The position numbers and the translations under genes are program-made. This document shows positions 1-10,366 of a stretch of DNA of 32,468 nt, piece by piece. Positions within the stretch are counted from its first letter, which is position 1, and each line of letters opens with the position of its first letter. This DNA comes from Ascoidea tarda (nom. inval.) (lineage: Eukaryota > Ascomycota > Saccharomycetes > Ascoideales > Ascoideaceae), in NCBI GenBank assembly GCA_030560485.1, contig JAKTTS010000129.1, positions 1 to 32,468 of the forward strand, given 5' to 3'. The notes under the pieces are model-generated. The model was not told the DNA's origin. It did not search any database and saw nothing but the letters and a program-made list of their open reading frames with translations.

Positions 1-700
1 TTTTTATTATTATTTTTAGTGTTATTATGATTCTTGTTAGTGTTATTAATGTTGTTAATGTTATTAGCATTGTTAATGTTTCTAATATTTAAATTGAAAC
101 TGTTAACAGCTCTAAGGCTATGATTTAAGTTACTTAAATTATTAGCACCCCTGAGATTGTTATTAAGATAATTAGGATTACCAAAATTATTATAATTATT
201 ATTAGGATTACTAAAATTATTATTAAAGGTATTTGGATTAATATTTCTAGAGTTATTATTTAAGTTAGTATTTCTCAAATAATTATTTGAATTATTAAAA
301 CTATTAAAACTGCTAACAGTACTGCTGAAATTAATATTATGATTATTTGCCAAATTACCGCTGAAATTGTTAAAAATACCAACACTCCCAACTCTATTAT
401 TATTAGTAGTAATATTAGTGATTGTAGTAGCATTAGAATTAACATTAGTATTAGTATTAGCATTGATATTGGTATTGGTATTGGCATCTATATCAGTGTT
501 AATATCAGTGTTAGGATTAGGATTGGAATTAGTAAAGATAGAGGTAGGAGTATTACTAATAGTACCCATGTCTCTAATAGTAGTGGCAGTGTTATTATTA
601 TCACTATTATCAAAAATACTAGAAAATCTTCTAGAATTTAAATTACTGAAATTAAAACTGTTATTAGTGGGATTAAAAAGACTTTGGGAATTGAAGTAAC
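1..700 (-). repeat. Asn-rich low-complexity coding region of the E3 ligase
   Basis: On the minus strand this stretch codes for a region dominated by Asn with scattered Ser, Thr, Phe and Ile, from AAT, AAC and ACT triplets. It lies after the RING, where the Ubr1 family is normally globular, so it is an expansion inside the gene. The plus-strand open frames here are shadows of the repeat. Confidence 0.8.
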
Positions 701-3700
701 TGGATGAAGTGGGAGAATTTAAGGCATTCAAAGAATTCAAAGAGTTCAAAGAATTCAAAGAATTCAAAGAGTTCAAAGAATGCGGAGAATTCGAAGAATT
801 CAAAGAATTAAATGAATTTAAAGAATTTAAAGATACCATTGGAAAACTAACACTTTCTAATTCATTCCTGTTAATTTTTTTCTTTTTGTTTGGCGCCGGA
901 CTCACAAAATTTAATAAGTTTTGAGTTTTTTGAAACTCTACTAATAATCTCAACGATGTCAAATTTTGATGTGAGATTTGATGCGGTACTAACTTTATAT
1001 TCTTTTTTAGATTAATTAAATCTCCAGAGCCCGGAAAACTTCCTCCATTCGAATCCAAAATACCAAATCCTCTCAATGAAATTTCAATGTTGGATATTGT
1101 ATTGCAAATTAATTCGTTTAGCGAATCATCTGAAAATGTCATTGTTATCACTGAGATTGCTTTGTTTATCTTTTCAATCAATTTTTTCAACTTCTCCCTT
1201 TTGACTTTATTTTTGTCTTCAAGAAAAATCTCTTTATAATTGTTGCTTAAACAGTTTTCTTCTTTAAAAATTTCCATTGTTATATCTTGTTTGAAATCTT
1301 TTATTCCACTTTTATTCCACTTTTTTTTTATTGTTTCTACATCTTGAAAATTCCTTAAACCTTCGAATGAATCATATGATTTATCTTTTATTTCTTCCAT
1401 TTTATTAGTCTTATTTTCTGAAAACTCCAAAAATTTGGTTAATGACCTCGAATTTTTATTCCAAAACACTGGTATTATTATGTTGTTGATTGATTTACAT
1501 AATGGACAAAGAAATTCTTTGTTTGCTGCGTTTTCTGGTATGGTTTTTGTTATTAAACTTTGACGATCCTTTGATGATGAAATATAATCATCGAAACACG
1601 AAAAATGAACACCATGACCACAGCTTGAAAAAATCTGTTTTGATTTAATTTCACAAAACTCTGTTGGAAAACCAGGGCCAACTACACTTTTATTTTCAAT
1701 TAATTTGAGATACTTGCTGACCTTATCTGGATTATCAAAAAAATCTTTGTCGCTTTGTTGCTCATCCAAATTTAAAGCCCCAGAAAATCCCAGAAAAAAC
1801 CAGTATTTATCATTAAATGGTACATTTCTGAAAATCGATGTTTCTGATATATAACCCATTACACCAAACACATCATTTGGTTTGTCTGACATTTGACATA
1901 ATATACAACATTCTTCAGGAAAATTCCACCCCTCTTGATTGGAACTCAAATTTAAATTCGATGATTTGTTTGACCTTCTTTTGTTGCCTTTACTGAAATT
2001 TTTCATATCTTTTTGATTATTAGCCATAAATTTATTTTGATTTCTCTTGAAAGCAGCTAAAACTTTTGCTTTTCTTGCAGCAGCGATCTTCTTTTTTCGT
2101 TCGTTTTCCGATGCCCCAGAAGGATCGACAGGCTCTAAATCAAGTATACTTGGGTCAAAACCATCAAATGTTCGATTTAAAAAGTCCAAGACTTTCTTGC
2201 TTTCTGATTCATTGATGAAAACTTTAAATATAGCTCTGATTTTTGAATGGTATGCTGAATATTTCAGAGAAACTAGCAAACAATATAGCACTGAAGCAAG
2301 ACAATCATTGGAAATTTCAGTGTTATCCACTTTGACTTTGTGTAAGTTTTTAAAGCAACATTCAACAAAATTATTATTATAGTAACGGTGATTCTCTAAC
2401 GCGCATATATGAATTAAATGCAATGTCGAATTTAGAATTCCATCAACGTTATTTCGAACTACAAGATCGTTTTCTGACTTGTTTCCATTCAGCTCTTCCA
2501 ATGAATTTTGAGTACAGAAATGCAAGGAGCTGAACAAAAATTCGAAAAATAGTGAAGATATAGTAAACCTAGGAAAATCAATAAACAAAGAATTTAGTTT
2601 TTCTAATTTTGGAGTTATCACAACTTTGTCTGAAGAGATTCCTAATTTTTTGGCCATTTTTTCTTTATAAATCTTTTCGGTTTCATATTTTTGAGTGTAA
2701 GAATGATATGGATCAAGCTCATTATAGTATTTTTCTTTTAATTTGTATGAGCCAAAAGCTGTAGTTGTTGGAGGTATAAACGTTGATATTTTTTTCAAAA
2801 CATCTAAAAACTTTTTATCCGTAACAATGTTATCAGGAAAAAAACTAACAATTTTTGAATAAATTAACGGTTTAAAACATAGGATATGAATTAATTCACG
2901 TTTGATATACTCGCATAAAATTTTCTCTTTCTCTTTATCATTAATATCTTGAAGTGAATTGTAATTTATGTGATTTCTTTCTATTAATAACTGGATAAAA
3001 AACACGAGACATTCTTCAACAATATAAGGTAGTTTAGATGCTTCGTATACATCAACAAAATTATGATTGCCTTTTGCCCATTCAATCAAGCACCAACGAT
3101 CAAAAATAGTGGAAACCACAACATCTGGTTCATCTAACATTGCAAAAACTCTTATCAAATATAAATCTCTAGAAAAACAATACTCTTTGAAACCACTACT
3201 TATGTATGAATTCATTTGGCTGCGAACAGTAAACCCGTTTCTAACCCAATGATTACATTTAATTTGTGCAATCAAAACAACAGTTCTTAATGAATAATCG
3301 GCAATTTTTGAAAAAATAAATGGATCGTTAGCACCATTGCTGTAAATAATGTTATTGATTTTAACAGGGTCATCAAAATCAGCGTATTCAATAACCCAAC
3401 TCATAAATGAAAATAACGGGTGCAAAAAACTAACCTCTTCAGAATCAACTCTGTAATTAATAATTTGGAAAGAATTCTGTTCGCTTCCAGTATTGGAATC
3501 TTCTTTAGAATTTGTAAAGCTCTGGTTTTCATTTTCACTATTATCATTATAATCATCATCATCATCATCATCATCTTCTTCTTCTTCTTCTTCTTCTACA
3601 AATGGATCAATTTTAATAGTCTTATAATTGTAAGTTAATTGCAAATCATTTTGATCCATATTGCTACCCGCGTATTGGTTATTTAAAATATCTGAATACC

Positions 3701-6065
3701 TCAAGATTAAATAACCTAGAGCAGTCTTCAATGTTTCATGTCTTAATTCTGGGTCTAATTTTGTTGAAGATCTGGTAATAGACTCAATTAATTGAGAAAT
3801 TATTAAACAAGCGTGGTAGTAAATGGTATATTCCGGATTCTCATACTCAACATGTTCGTTTGCTTCTCTTTTAATCACAGGAATACCATGAAATAGTAAT
3901 GCAACATCAACTAATTGGTAAAGAAAATTTTTTTCAAAAAATATTTCAACATTTCTGTTACTTTGGATTAAAAAATTAAAATCAATAAATAATTGACTCC
4001 ATTTTCTGCTCCTCAAAGATTGAGGAAAAATGTGATCTTTAATATTTAAAGACTTAAAAGTTTGAATATGACCAGTTGTTAATAGACCATAAATGCCAGC
4101 TAAAAAATTTGTCAAATCGCCATGTTCTGCAATTAAAGTCGAATCAATATCGTTTGAGAATAATTGAGTAGATAACTTATTCATTGTGCTGAAATCCATA
4201 TCTCTATCGAAATTTAGGTATAAATCAGCTATGATAGGATATATATCAGTATATTGACAACACATTAAAGATTTTGTATTGGATGAAACCATCCAGGATT
4301 TGATGTAAAGTTCATGCAAAATGTATCTAAAATTTTTCCATAATCTCATGTCAAAATATACTAAATACTGAAATCGTGAACCATTAAAAGAAGATTCATA
4401 ATCGTGTAAAGTGAAAGAAGGATCATATTGGACTTCTTTTGAAAATTCTAAATCAAGATCCCAATCTTTCAGATTTGAAATATTCCAATGAGAATTATCT
4501 ATTGAATTGGGAGAATTTGGTAAAACTGAAAATAAGTTTCTGATTTTATTTTTATCAAGAGTAGCTAAAAAAGGGTATTTTATAGCAACTGGATTAATAG
4601 CAGTATTGTCTAATAAAAAGGATTTATTATGAATAATGGTGGAATTGGTATAATTTGAGAAAAAGTCGTTATTTTTAGGTTTAACACCGGGATTCCATTT
4701 TTTTAGTAGAGCGGTTGATAAAAGTTGGCTTATTATTGAGAAATCGTCAAAAAAGGCGTCAGAAGTTAAATCTTTGAAATAATTTGCTATAGCAAAAGCC
4801 ATTTCTTCTCTAAAAAAATCTTTAAAAGATTTGACAATTGAATTCAAGTTGTATTCATCTAAGATTTTTTTTCTTTCTATTAAAAAATTTAAATCGGGAG
4901 AAGCTAAAACAATGGATCTGCCATTTTTAGATAGATTGTTTAAAACCATTTTATTAAATTCGGGTAATTTTAAAGTAGCTTGTTGCAATTTTATTAGAGC
5001 GTTTTGATATTGTTTTGAATTGTCATTATAAAGAATAAGATAAAATTTTGAGATATTTTTATCGGTATCATTGTAAACATCTTTTAATAAAGAGGAATCG
5101 TTTGAAAGATCAACGATATAATTGGGGTTAATGTTTAAGGAATTGTTTAAATTTAAAATTAAATCCAAGTCAATTGGGATTAAAGAGGTTGAATTGGAAG
5201 TAGCTATTACATCTATTATAAAATCTAGTAGACATTCAAAAATGCTTAATAAATGAACTTTAAAAGAAGGAATTAGGGTTAATTGATTAAAGGTGTTTTT
5301 ATAATTTGAAAATTTCAAATGGGTTAGATAAGCTTGGTTAATTTTACAAGGGGGCAATATGTTATGTTTCCAGCAATTAGAGTCACCACAATCGCATATT
5401 CCACAATTGTCTCTTGAGGAAGTGTTTATGATTATATTGTGGCCCTTGTGATAAGATTGATCGAAACAGTTTTGGCACAAAGCTCTTGTTATACCAATTG
5501 AGCAAGTCAAGCATCTATAAATTAGCTCGCCTTTCCTAAAAAATTTTCCACAAACTTTATTGAGATGGGGAACATCTCTGTTTATATCTTTTTTTAAATT
5601 CAAAGAATTAAATGAATCATTATAGAGTAGGACGTTTTTTGGAAAGTTTTGCAAGTTTAGCAAAAGAGGGCTTGAAAATGAATTGTAGTAAAAATCTGAA
5701 TTAGGAGATTGTGCAAAGGTACCCTTATTGCTCTTGTTGGTATTGTTAAAATTGACAGCATTATTGTTATTAAGATTTCTTTTTACCCTATTTTTTAGAT
5801 TGGATAACTTCAAATCAAAATCGGTATCAAATTGATTTATGGTGTTCTGATCCAAAAAATTGATAAGAATCAAGAAATTTAAATAGTTATAGATATTCTT
5901 TCTAATCTTTTCAAAGTTGTTTTCAAACTTGAATAGAAAGGTTAAATTGACCAAAAATCTTTTCAATCTCAAGACATTTTCGCCGCTGTTTGAAGACAGG
6001 CTGTCAGCAATGGCCAAAACATCTTTGTTTGTAAGCAGATCCGAAAAAGAACCGTTGCTCTCCAT
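1..6065 (-). CDS. Ubr1/Ubr2-family RING E3 ubiquitin ligase, 3' end outside window
   Basis: The reading frame starts at an ATG at 6065 and stays open to the left edge, giving about 2021 residues without the C-terminus. Seen: a UBR-box-like zinc finger at residues about 172-240, ending in the hallmark GICDCGD; a ClpS-like N-domain segment near residue 345 (LILYNDN); a basic helix (KAKVLAAFKRNQNKFM) before a RING-H2 at about 1386-1523, with CCILC, SSCGHGVHFSC and CPLC. The order matches Ubr1 and Ubr2, which polyubiquitinate N-degron substrates (Ubr1) or Rpn4 (Ubr2) with Rad6. After the RING come (NSL)n repeats and a very Asn-rich region, which in the family would precede the C-terminal cap domain. 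The UBR box has Arg where a zinc-binding Cys is expected (ITRALC), so a Ubr2-like role without N-degron binding is possible. The family is sure; the paralogue is not. Divergent from BNA4. Confidence 0.9.
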   Translation of the reverse strand, partial: MESNGSFSDLLTNKDVLAIADSLSSNSGENVLRLKRFLVNLTFLFKFENNFEKIRKNIYNYLNFLILINFLDQNTINQFDTDFDLKLSNLKNRVKRNLNNNNAVNFNNTNKSNKGTFAQSPNSDFYYNSFSSPLLLNLQNFPKNVLLYNDSFNSLNLKKDINRDVPHLNKVCGKFFRKGELIYRCLTCSIGITRALCQNCFDQSYHKGHNIIINTSSRDNCGICDCGDSNCWKHNILPPCKINQAYLTHLKFSNYKNTFNQLTLIPSFKVHLLSIFECLLDFIIDVIATSNSTSLIPIDLDLILNLNNSLNINPNYIVDLSNDSSLLKDVYNDTDKNISKFYLILYNDNSKQYQNALIKLQQATLKLPEFNKMVLNNLSKNGRSIVLASPDLNFLIERKKILDEYNLNSIVKSFKDFFREEMAFAIANYFKDLTSDAFFDDFSIISQLLSTALLKKWNPGVKPKNNDFFSNYTNSTIIHNKSFLLDNTAINPVAIKYPFLATLDKNKIRNLFSVLPNSPNSIDNSHWNISNLKDWDLDLEFSKEVQYDPSFTLHDYESSFNGSRFQYLVYFDMRLWKNFRYILHELYIKSWMVSSNTKSLMCCQYTDIYPIIADLYLNFDRDMDFSTMNKLSTQLFSNDIDSTLIAEHGDLTNFLAGIYGLLTTGHIQTFKSLNIKDHIFPQSLRSRKWSQLFIDFNFLIQSNRNVEIFFEKNFLYQLVDVALLFHGIPVIKREANEHVEYENPEYTIYYHACLIISQLIESITRSSTKLDPELRHETLKTALGYLILRYSDILNNQYAGSNMDQNDLQLTYNYKTIKIDPFVEEEEEEEDDDDDDDDYNDNSENENQSFTNSKEDSNTGSEQNSFQIINYRVDSEEVSFLHPLFSFMSWVIEYADFDDPVKINNIIYSNGANDPFIFSKIADYSLRTVVLIAQIKCNHWVRNGFTVRSQMNSYISSGFKEYCFSRDLYLIRVFAMLDEPDVVVSTIFDRWCLIEWAKGNHNFVDVYEASKLPYIVEECLVFFIQLLIERNHINYNSLQDINDKEKEKILCEYIKRELIHILCFKPLIYSKIVSFFPDNIVTDKKFLDVLKKISTFIPPTTTAFGSYKLKEKYYNELDPYHSYTQKYETEKIYKEKMAKKLGISSDKVVITPKLEKLNSLFIDFPRFTISSLFFEFLFSSLHFCTQNSLEELNGNKSENDLVVRNNVDGILNSTLHLIHICALENHRYYNNNFVECCFKNLHKVKVDNTEISNDCLASVLYCLLVSLKYSAYHSKIRAIFKVFINESESKKVLDFLNRTFDGFDPSILDLEPVDPSGASENERKKKIAAARKAKVLAAFKRNQNKFMANNQKDMKNFSKGNKRRSNKSSNLNLSSNQEGWNFPEECCILCQMSDKPNDVFGVMGYISETSIFRNVPFNDKYWFFLGFSGALNLDEQQSDKDFFDNPDKVSKYLKLIENKSVVGPGFPTEFCEIKSKQIFSSCGHGVHFSCFDDYISSSKDRQSLITKTIPENAANKEFLCPLCKSINNIIIPVFWNKNSRSLTKFLEFSENKTNKMEEIKDKSYDSFEGLRNFQDVETIKKKWNKSGIKDFKQDITMEIFKEENCLSNNYKEIFLEDKNKVKREKLKKLIEKINKAISVITMTFSDDSLNELICNTISNIEISLRGFGILDSNGGSFPGSGDLINLKKNIKLVPHQISHQNLTSLRLLVEFQKTQNLLNFVSPAPNKKKKINRNELESVSFPMVSLNSLNSFNSLNSSNSPHSLNSLNSLNSLNSLNSLNALNSPTSSSYFNSQSLFNPTNNSFNFSNLNSRRFSSIFDNSDNNNTATTIRDMGTISNTPTSIFTNSNPNPNTDINTDIDANTNTNINANTNTNVNSNATTITNITTNNNRVGSVGIFNNFSGNLANNHNINFSSTVSSFNSFNNSNNYLRNTNLNNNSRNINPNTFNNNFSNPNNNYNNFGNPNYLNNNLRGANNLSNLNHSLRAVNSFNLNIRNINNANNINNINNTNKNHNNTKNNNK
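724..830 (-). repeat. 9-bp tandem repeat coding (Leu-Asn-Ser)n
   Basis: About a dozen imperfect copies of AATTCAAAG (plus-strand reading) code on the minus strand for repeated Leu-Asn-Ser triplets inside the E3 ligase. Later copies vary by one base, so it is an ageing minisatellite. Confidence 0.85.
3556..3597 (-). repeat. Trinucleotide repeat coding an Asp/Glu run
   Basis: A run of TCA triplets followed by TTC triplets on the plus strand codes for seven Asp preceded by six or seven Glu in the E3 ligase, near residue 830. It is an in-frame acidic linker between conserved segments. Confidence 0.85.
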
Positions 6066-6141
6066 AGTGTGTGGTGATGGTGAAGCAAGCAGGCGAGAGT
6101 GGCAAGAATTGGGGATGGAAGAGTTGCAGCAGACTCAGCAG

Positions 6142-6149
6142 TATATATA
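6142..6149 (+). promoter_or_regulatory. TATA box, probably BNA4
   Basis: TATATATA lies in the 311-bp divergent spacer between the E3 ligase start (6065) and the chosen BNA4 start (6377). It is about 230 bp before BNA4, within the usual range for a yeast gene. It is too close to the E3 ligase start (77 bp) to be clearly assigned there, though it could serve both. Confidence 0.55.
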
Positions 6150-6376
6150 GCGGCAGCACCATCATGAACCACGCCTGCCTCGAAGGGGCAGCTGTCCAAT
6201 GTGGTAGCTTCCCCTTTAGATCTTTCCGCATCGGATGGACTGCCCGAAGAAACTGTCTGGCCCTAAAAGGCAGTCTACTCCAGGGACTCGATCCAGCTCA
6301 AAATCCAGCAAACAGGTCTCCTTCCATTCTTCACACTCTTCTTGGTGAGACAAGACCTATCACTTGTGCTTTGAAA

Positions 6377-7837
6377 ATGAAACAGTATCCATCAAACAGC
6401 AAAGAGGTTGCTATCATCGGTGCAGGCTTGGTTGGCTGTCTAGCTGCTTTGAATCTCGCCAAACTTGGCTACCTGGTAACCATCTTTGAGTACAGAAGTG
6501 ATCCAAGAACCATTCAAGACCACCAAAACCTCAGATCCATCAATCTAGCCATCTCCGAACGAGGTATCACAGCTTTGAAAAACATTGATTCTGATCTATC
6601 AAAAAGAATATTGGATCAGATTATTCCAATGAAAGGCAGATTGATCCATTCTGCCCCAAACACCTCCAAGTCCATCACCTACGCCCAAAACTACGGTGTG
6701 AACGGTATTGAATGCATCAACTCAATTGATAGAAACCTATTAAACATTAAATTACTTAATGAAATAGATACCGTTCCAACTATTTCTGCTCAATTTAATA
6801 GAAAACTAGTCAATTTGATTTTTCCAAACGAAGACCAAGATGAAAATACTAACCCAATTTTATATTTTCAATCCACATCTAACCAGGACTCTTCCACTCA
6901 AAACAATATTCTAAAACGTCATGAAAATTTTAATTTTTTGATTGGTGCTGATGGCTCATATAGTACAACAAGATCTTTACTACAAAAACACATTAGAATG
7001 GATTTTAAACAAGAATATATCGATATGGCTTATTTAGAGTTGTTTATTTCCTCAAATCCCACTCAAAATACTGATAGCGATTCTCGCTTTAAACTAGATA
7101 AAAACTATCTTCACATTTGGCCTAGAGAGAATTTCATGCTAATTGCTTTACCAAATTATGATGGCTCTTTTACTTCAACTTTTTTCGCTCCATGGCATAT
7201 AATGAATTCTTTAAACTCGAATGAGAAGATCATTTCTTTTTTTCAAACAAATTTTCCCGACGTTTTAAATTCAAATTTGATTTCCCAGCAATCCTTATTA
7301 AATTTTTTTAATTCAAATCCAAAATCTTCTTTGATTTGCACAATTTGTAACCCTTACAATTATAAAGGCAAGTGTTTGTTAATTGGTGACGCCGCTCATT
7401 CAATGGTTCCCTTTTATGGTCAGGGAATGAACTGTGGTTTTGAAGATGTTAGAATTTTATCAAATTTAATAATTAAAAATCAATTTGATATTCATGATAC
7501 CTTTGAAGAATACACTGAATCAAGGCATCGCGATTTGATTGCCATTCTACAATTAGCTAAAGACAATTATAAAGAAATGTCCTCCAATGTTAATTCTTCT
7601 ATTCATTTACTATCTAAAAGATTAGACAACGGTTTATCCAAAATTTTAGGGGATTATTGGTTGCCTCTTTATACAATGGTGAGTTTCCGAAGTGATATAT
7701 CCTATTCCCAAGCAATTAAAATAAACAAAAGACAATACCGTATCTTATCTGCTCTACAATTATCTTTATTATCCCTTTCTGTTTATTTTGCCTTAAAATA
7801 TTCAAAACCTTTATTAAATTTCTTTAATAAGAAGTAA
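6377..7837 (+). CDS. BNA4: Kynurenine 3-monooxygenase
   Basis: FAD-dependent hydroxylase converting kynurenine to 3-hydroxykynurenine with NADPH and O2, in de novo NAD synthesis; known to sit on the mitochondrial outer membrane. The 486 residues compare with about 460 in S. cerevisiae. Seen: the Rossmann motif VAIIGAGLVGCLAALNLAK at residues about 10-28, the substrate-region motif SINLAISERG, DG motif FLIGADGSYSTTRS, the FAD/GD motif LLIGDAAHSMVPFYGQGMNC, and a hydrophobic C-terminal segment (LSALQLSLLSLSVYFAL) followed by Lys that fits a tail anchor. I chose the ATG at 6377 because family homology begins right after it; in-frame ATGs at 6071 and 6164 would add residues without family similarity and lie before or just after the TATA box. 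Confidence 0.96.
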   Translation: MKQYPSNSKEVAIIGAGLVGCLAALNLAKLGYLVTIFEYRSDPRTIQDHQNLRSINLAISERGITALKNIDSDLSKRILDQIIPMKGRLIHSAPNTSKSITYAQNYGVNGIECINSIDRNLLNIKLLNEIDTVPTISAQFNRKLVNLIFPNEDQDENTNPILYFQSTSNQDSSTQNNILKRHENFNFLIGADGSYSTTRSLLQKHIRMDFKQEYIDMAYLELFISSNPTQNTDSDSRFKLDKNYLHIWPRENFMLIALPNYDGSFTSTFFAPWHIMNSLNSNEKIISFFQTNFPDVLNSNLISQQSLLNFFNSNPKSSLICTICNPYNYKGKCLLIGDAAHSMVPFYGQGMNCGFEDVRILSNLIIKNQFDIHDTFEEYTESRHRDLIAILQLAKDNYKEMSSNVNSSIHLLSKRLDNGLSKILGDYWLPLYTMVSFRSDISYSQAIKINKRQYRILSALQLSLLSLSVYFALKYSKPLLNFFNKK

Positions 7838-8134
7838 ATCTTTTTTTCCTTGTTTTTCTTTCAAAAACAAATACAAAGAAAAAACTCTATATATGGTTGT
7901 TTTTTTTTTAAAAAAAAAGACATATCTACTTGGGGTTTACTTAATAGTCAAACAAATTTAATTATAATGCGGAACCTATTATACAAACCTAATTATTTAT
8001 GAATTACCTAGCTAATTTCCTCGTTATCTTTATTTGAGAGTTGTTCATTTTTGCTATTTTTCCACCCCTCTTATTTCTCTTGTTTTTCATTGAATCTTCT
8101 TACATGCCAAAAATAATATATTCAATTTTTTTTC
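7838..8134. other. Convergent spacer BNA4/NHX1 with T/A hairpin
   Basis: This 297-bp gap lies between two convergent stop codons. At 7900-7918 ten T are followed by nine A, a perfect self-complementary tract, with TATATA just upstream at 7889-7894. It looks like a shared 3'-end formation region for both genes; I see no gene. Confidence 0.5.
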
Positions 8135-8672
8135 TCATTTATTATTGTTATTTCCGGATCCTTTGTTATCCAATAAAACAGGTTTTAAAATTCGTTCATC
8201 TAAATTTTGAAACCATGTTGAGCTGTTATCTAAAGATAATAAACTTGAAACAGACTTGTTTTCGCCTTTTTTTCTATTAAAATTTTTATTATCGCTACTG
8301 TTATCGTCACTATTATTATTATCAGTAGCAACTGTAGCATCGCCATTATTATTATTGTTGCTTTTGAATGGTTTACTAGATTGGGAGTTTTGAATAGCGG
8401 GGATATCTCCAATAAAACTTCCAGCATCATCATCATCAATATCAATACTATCATGTTTTTTATTACTATTATAAAACAATACGGAATCTTCCAAGTTTAA
8501 AGTTTCAAGTTCATTAATTGATGAAGTTGATGAATGTCTTGATCTTAAACCGTTATTATTATTGCCATTTAGTATTCTATTTTTGCTATTATTATTATGA
8601 AAATATAAAGACATTGATGAATTGATATTATTTAAACCGTTATTATTATTTTTATTATTGTTATTATTATTA

Positions 8673-8723
<51 letters not shown>

Positions 8724-10366
8724 TGTTGCAAATTATTTGTGCTTTTTAAGTTTTGAGTATGATTAGAACTTCCCCCTGGCTGATCTTGATACCTTCTATT
8801 TGATATCGTAGAATTGTTATTTATGGAATTATTATTTTTATTACGGGAATTAATATTATAACTATTTGCTTCAATATCAAATTCATCATCTGAGTCAGAT
8901 TCCTCGATACAACCTGTTTTTATGCCTAGATTTTCTAACATTCCAGCAGTTGTCCCGCCAAAGATTATTACAGTTAATACAACCACCACCAATACATCAG
9001 CTAGTAAAGTGCTCTTAAATTCACCTTGGATTCCCATTGCTAGAGCAACACCGACAGCACCTCTTAAGCCAGCCCAAAACGCCATCATTTGATACTCCCA
9101 TGGGATTTCAGGGGAAATGGAGTTATAATTAGGATTTGCTGAATTATTTTTGGTTTTGTATATAAAATTAATAAACTTTGAAAGAGGAAATATTGAACAG
9201 TATCTAGCAATACAGATAGATATTGTTGTAACAATTATCAATAAAGGTTTATAAATTAATTGAACCTCAGTGAATAAGGATAATCCAAGATAAATAAAAA
9301 TGAAATTTTCTGATAATTGAGCTAATAATTGAAAAATGTATTTCGTGGCGATTTGAGTCCTTCTAGACATATTATAGTAGGCATAATGTTTTAGAGTGAT
9401 ACCGAAAAATAAAATGGAGACAATACCAGACATATGGCAACCGTTTGAAAAAAAATAAGATTCATACGCAAATAACAAAATTAAACAACTTTCAATTTGT
9501 GGGTATCTCCTAATATGAGTGTGTTTCAAAAACAATGCAACTATTATACCAACAACTAATCCGATTAATAAAGAGATTGAAAAAATCATTAAAAATAGAC
9601 CGATACCTTCAAATAAAGAGGAGAAATAAACATCTTTTCCATGAAACTTTTGACACGTTTCAAACATGACAATAGATATGGCATCGTTTAGTAAAGATTC
9701 ACCAAGAATTATGGTGTATAATTTGGGGTCAACTTTATAGGCATTAAATATGGATAGAATTGTTACGGGATCAGTAGCACTCAAACTAGCGCCAACAGCC
9801 AATGCGTCAACAAATTGAATATTGATTTTCTCCAAACCTAAAGAGGTCCATAAATATAATATAGAACCCAAAACCATAGCACTTATAAAAGTTCCAGGAA
9901 TTGCATAAATTAGAATTGAGACTATATTGTTGAAGAAGTTTTTTTGGTTCAATTCGTAGCCACTGTTCAAAATAATTGGGGGCAACAAGACATTGAAAAA
10001 ATAAGAAGAATTGAATGTTACAGTGTCTTGAATATAATGACCAGGGGATATTCTAATAATCAAACCAACAACCATTCCATAAAAAATTGATAAGACGGTT
10101 TCATGAATTGCTTTAATCCTCCTTTGCTGCAAAAAATATGATGACCAAAGTGCAAACGACAACAAAAACAACAAAATAAATAAAGCCCAAGAAGAAAAGA
10201 TTTCCTCAGTCAATGGGTTATTTTCTCCTGGATCATCAGAATCGTCAGGAATTGAAACGTCGGGCTCATCACTCTCATCGCTATTCGAATCTCTTTTGGA
10301 TAAGGATTGATTGTGGGGAAACAATAACAGAGATAGCTGGTTTATTAGTAAATGAGTTAGAGACAT
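8135..10366 (-). CDS. NHX1: Endosomal Na+(K+)/H+ exchanger
   Basis: Cation/proton antiporter (CPA1/NHE6-9 type) of late endosomes, which acidity-balances the lumen, sequesters Na+ and supports vacuolar sorting (Vps44). Seen: a hydrophobic N-terminus (LLINQLSLLLF), an acidic stretch, then about 12 membrane helices. Landmarks are FFNVLLPPIILNSGYEL, SATDPVTILSIFNAYKVDPK, GESLLNDAISIVMFE with the transport Asp, and FWAGLRGAVGVALAMGIQGE. The cytosolic tail holds an Asn run of over 20 residues, but its end (WFQNLDERILKPVLLDN) still matches yeast Nhx1. I chose the second Met (10366, 743 residues) because MSLTHLLINQ fits the yeast N-terminus; the first Met at 10435 would add 23 residues. Divergent from RBG2. 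Confidence 0.97.
8641..8721 (-). repeat. (AAT)n microsatellite coding poly-Asn in NHX1
   Basis: A near-pure ATT/TTA triplet run on the plus strand codes for more than 20 Asn in the cytosolic tail of the exchanger. It is in frame and probably length-variable between strains. Confidence 0.9.

Noticed and set aside
339-699. Two plus-strand open frames of 100-110 residues
   Set aside because: They are the antisense of the Asn-rich end of the E3 ligase; the products are pure Ile/Leu/Val or Ser/Ile low complexity.
6286-6320. Possible tRNA T-arm (GACTCGATCC)
   Set aside because: No acceptor, D or anticodon stems could be folded around it; no tRNA gene is supported anywhere in the window.
6071-6376. 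BNA4 starting at 6071 or 6164
   Set aside because: The added residues lack family likeness, the first ATG lies upstream of the TATA box, and homology begins right after 6377.
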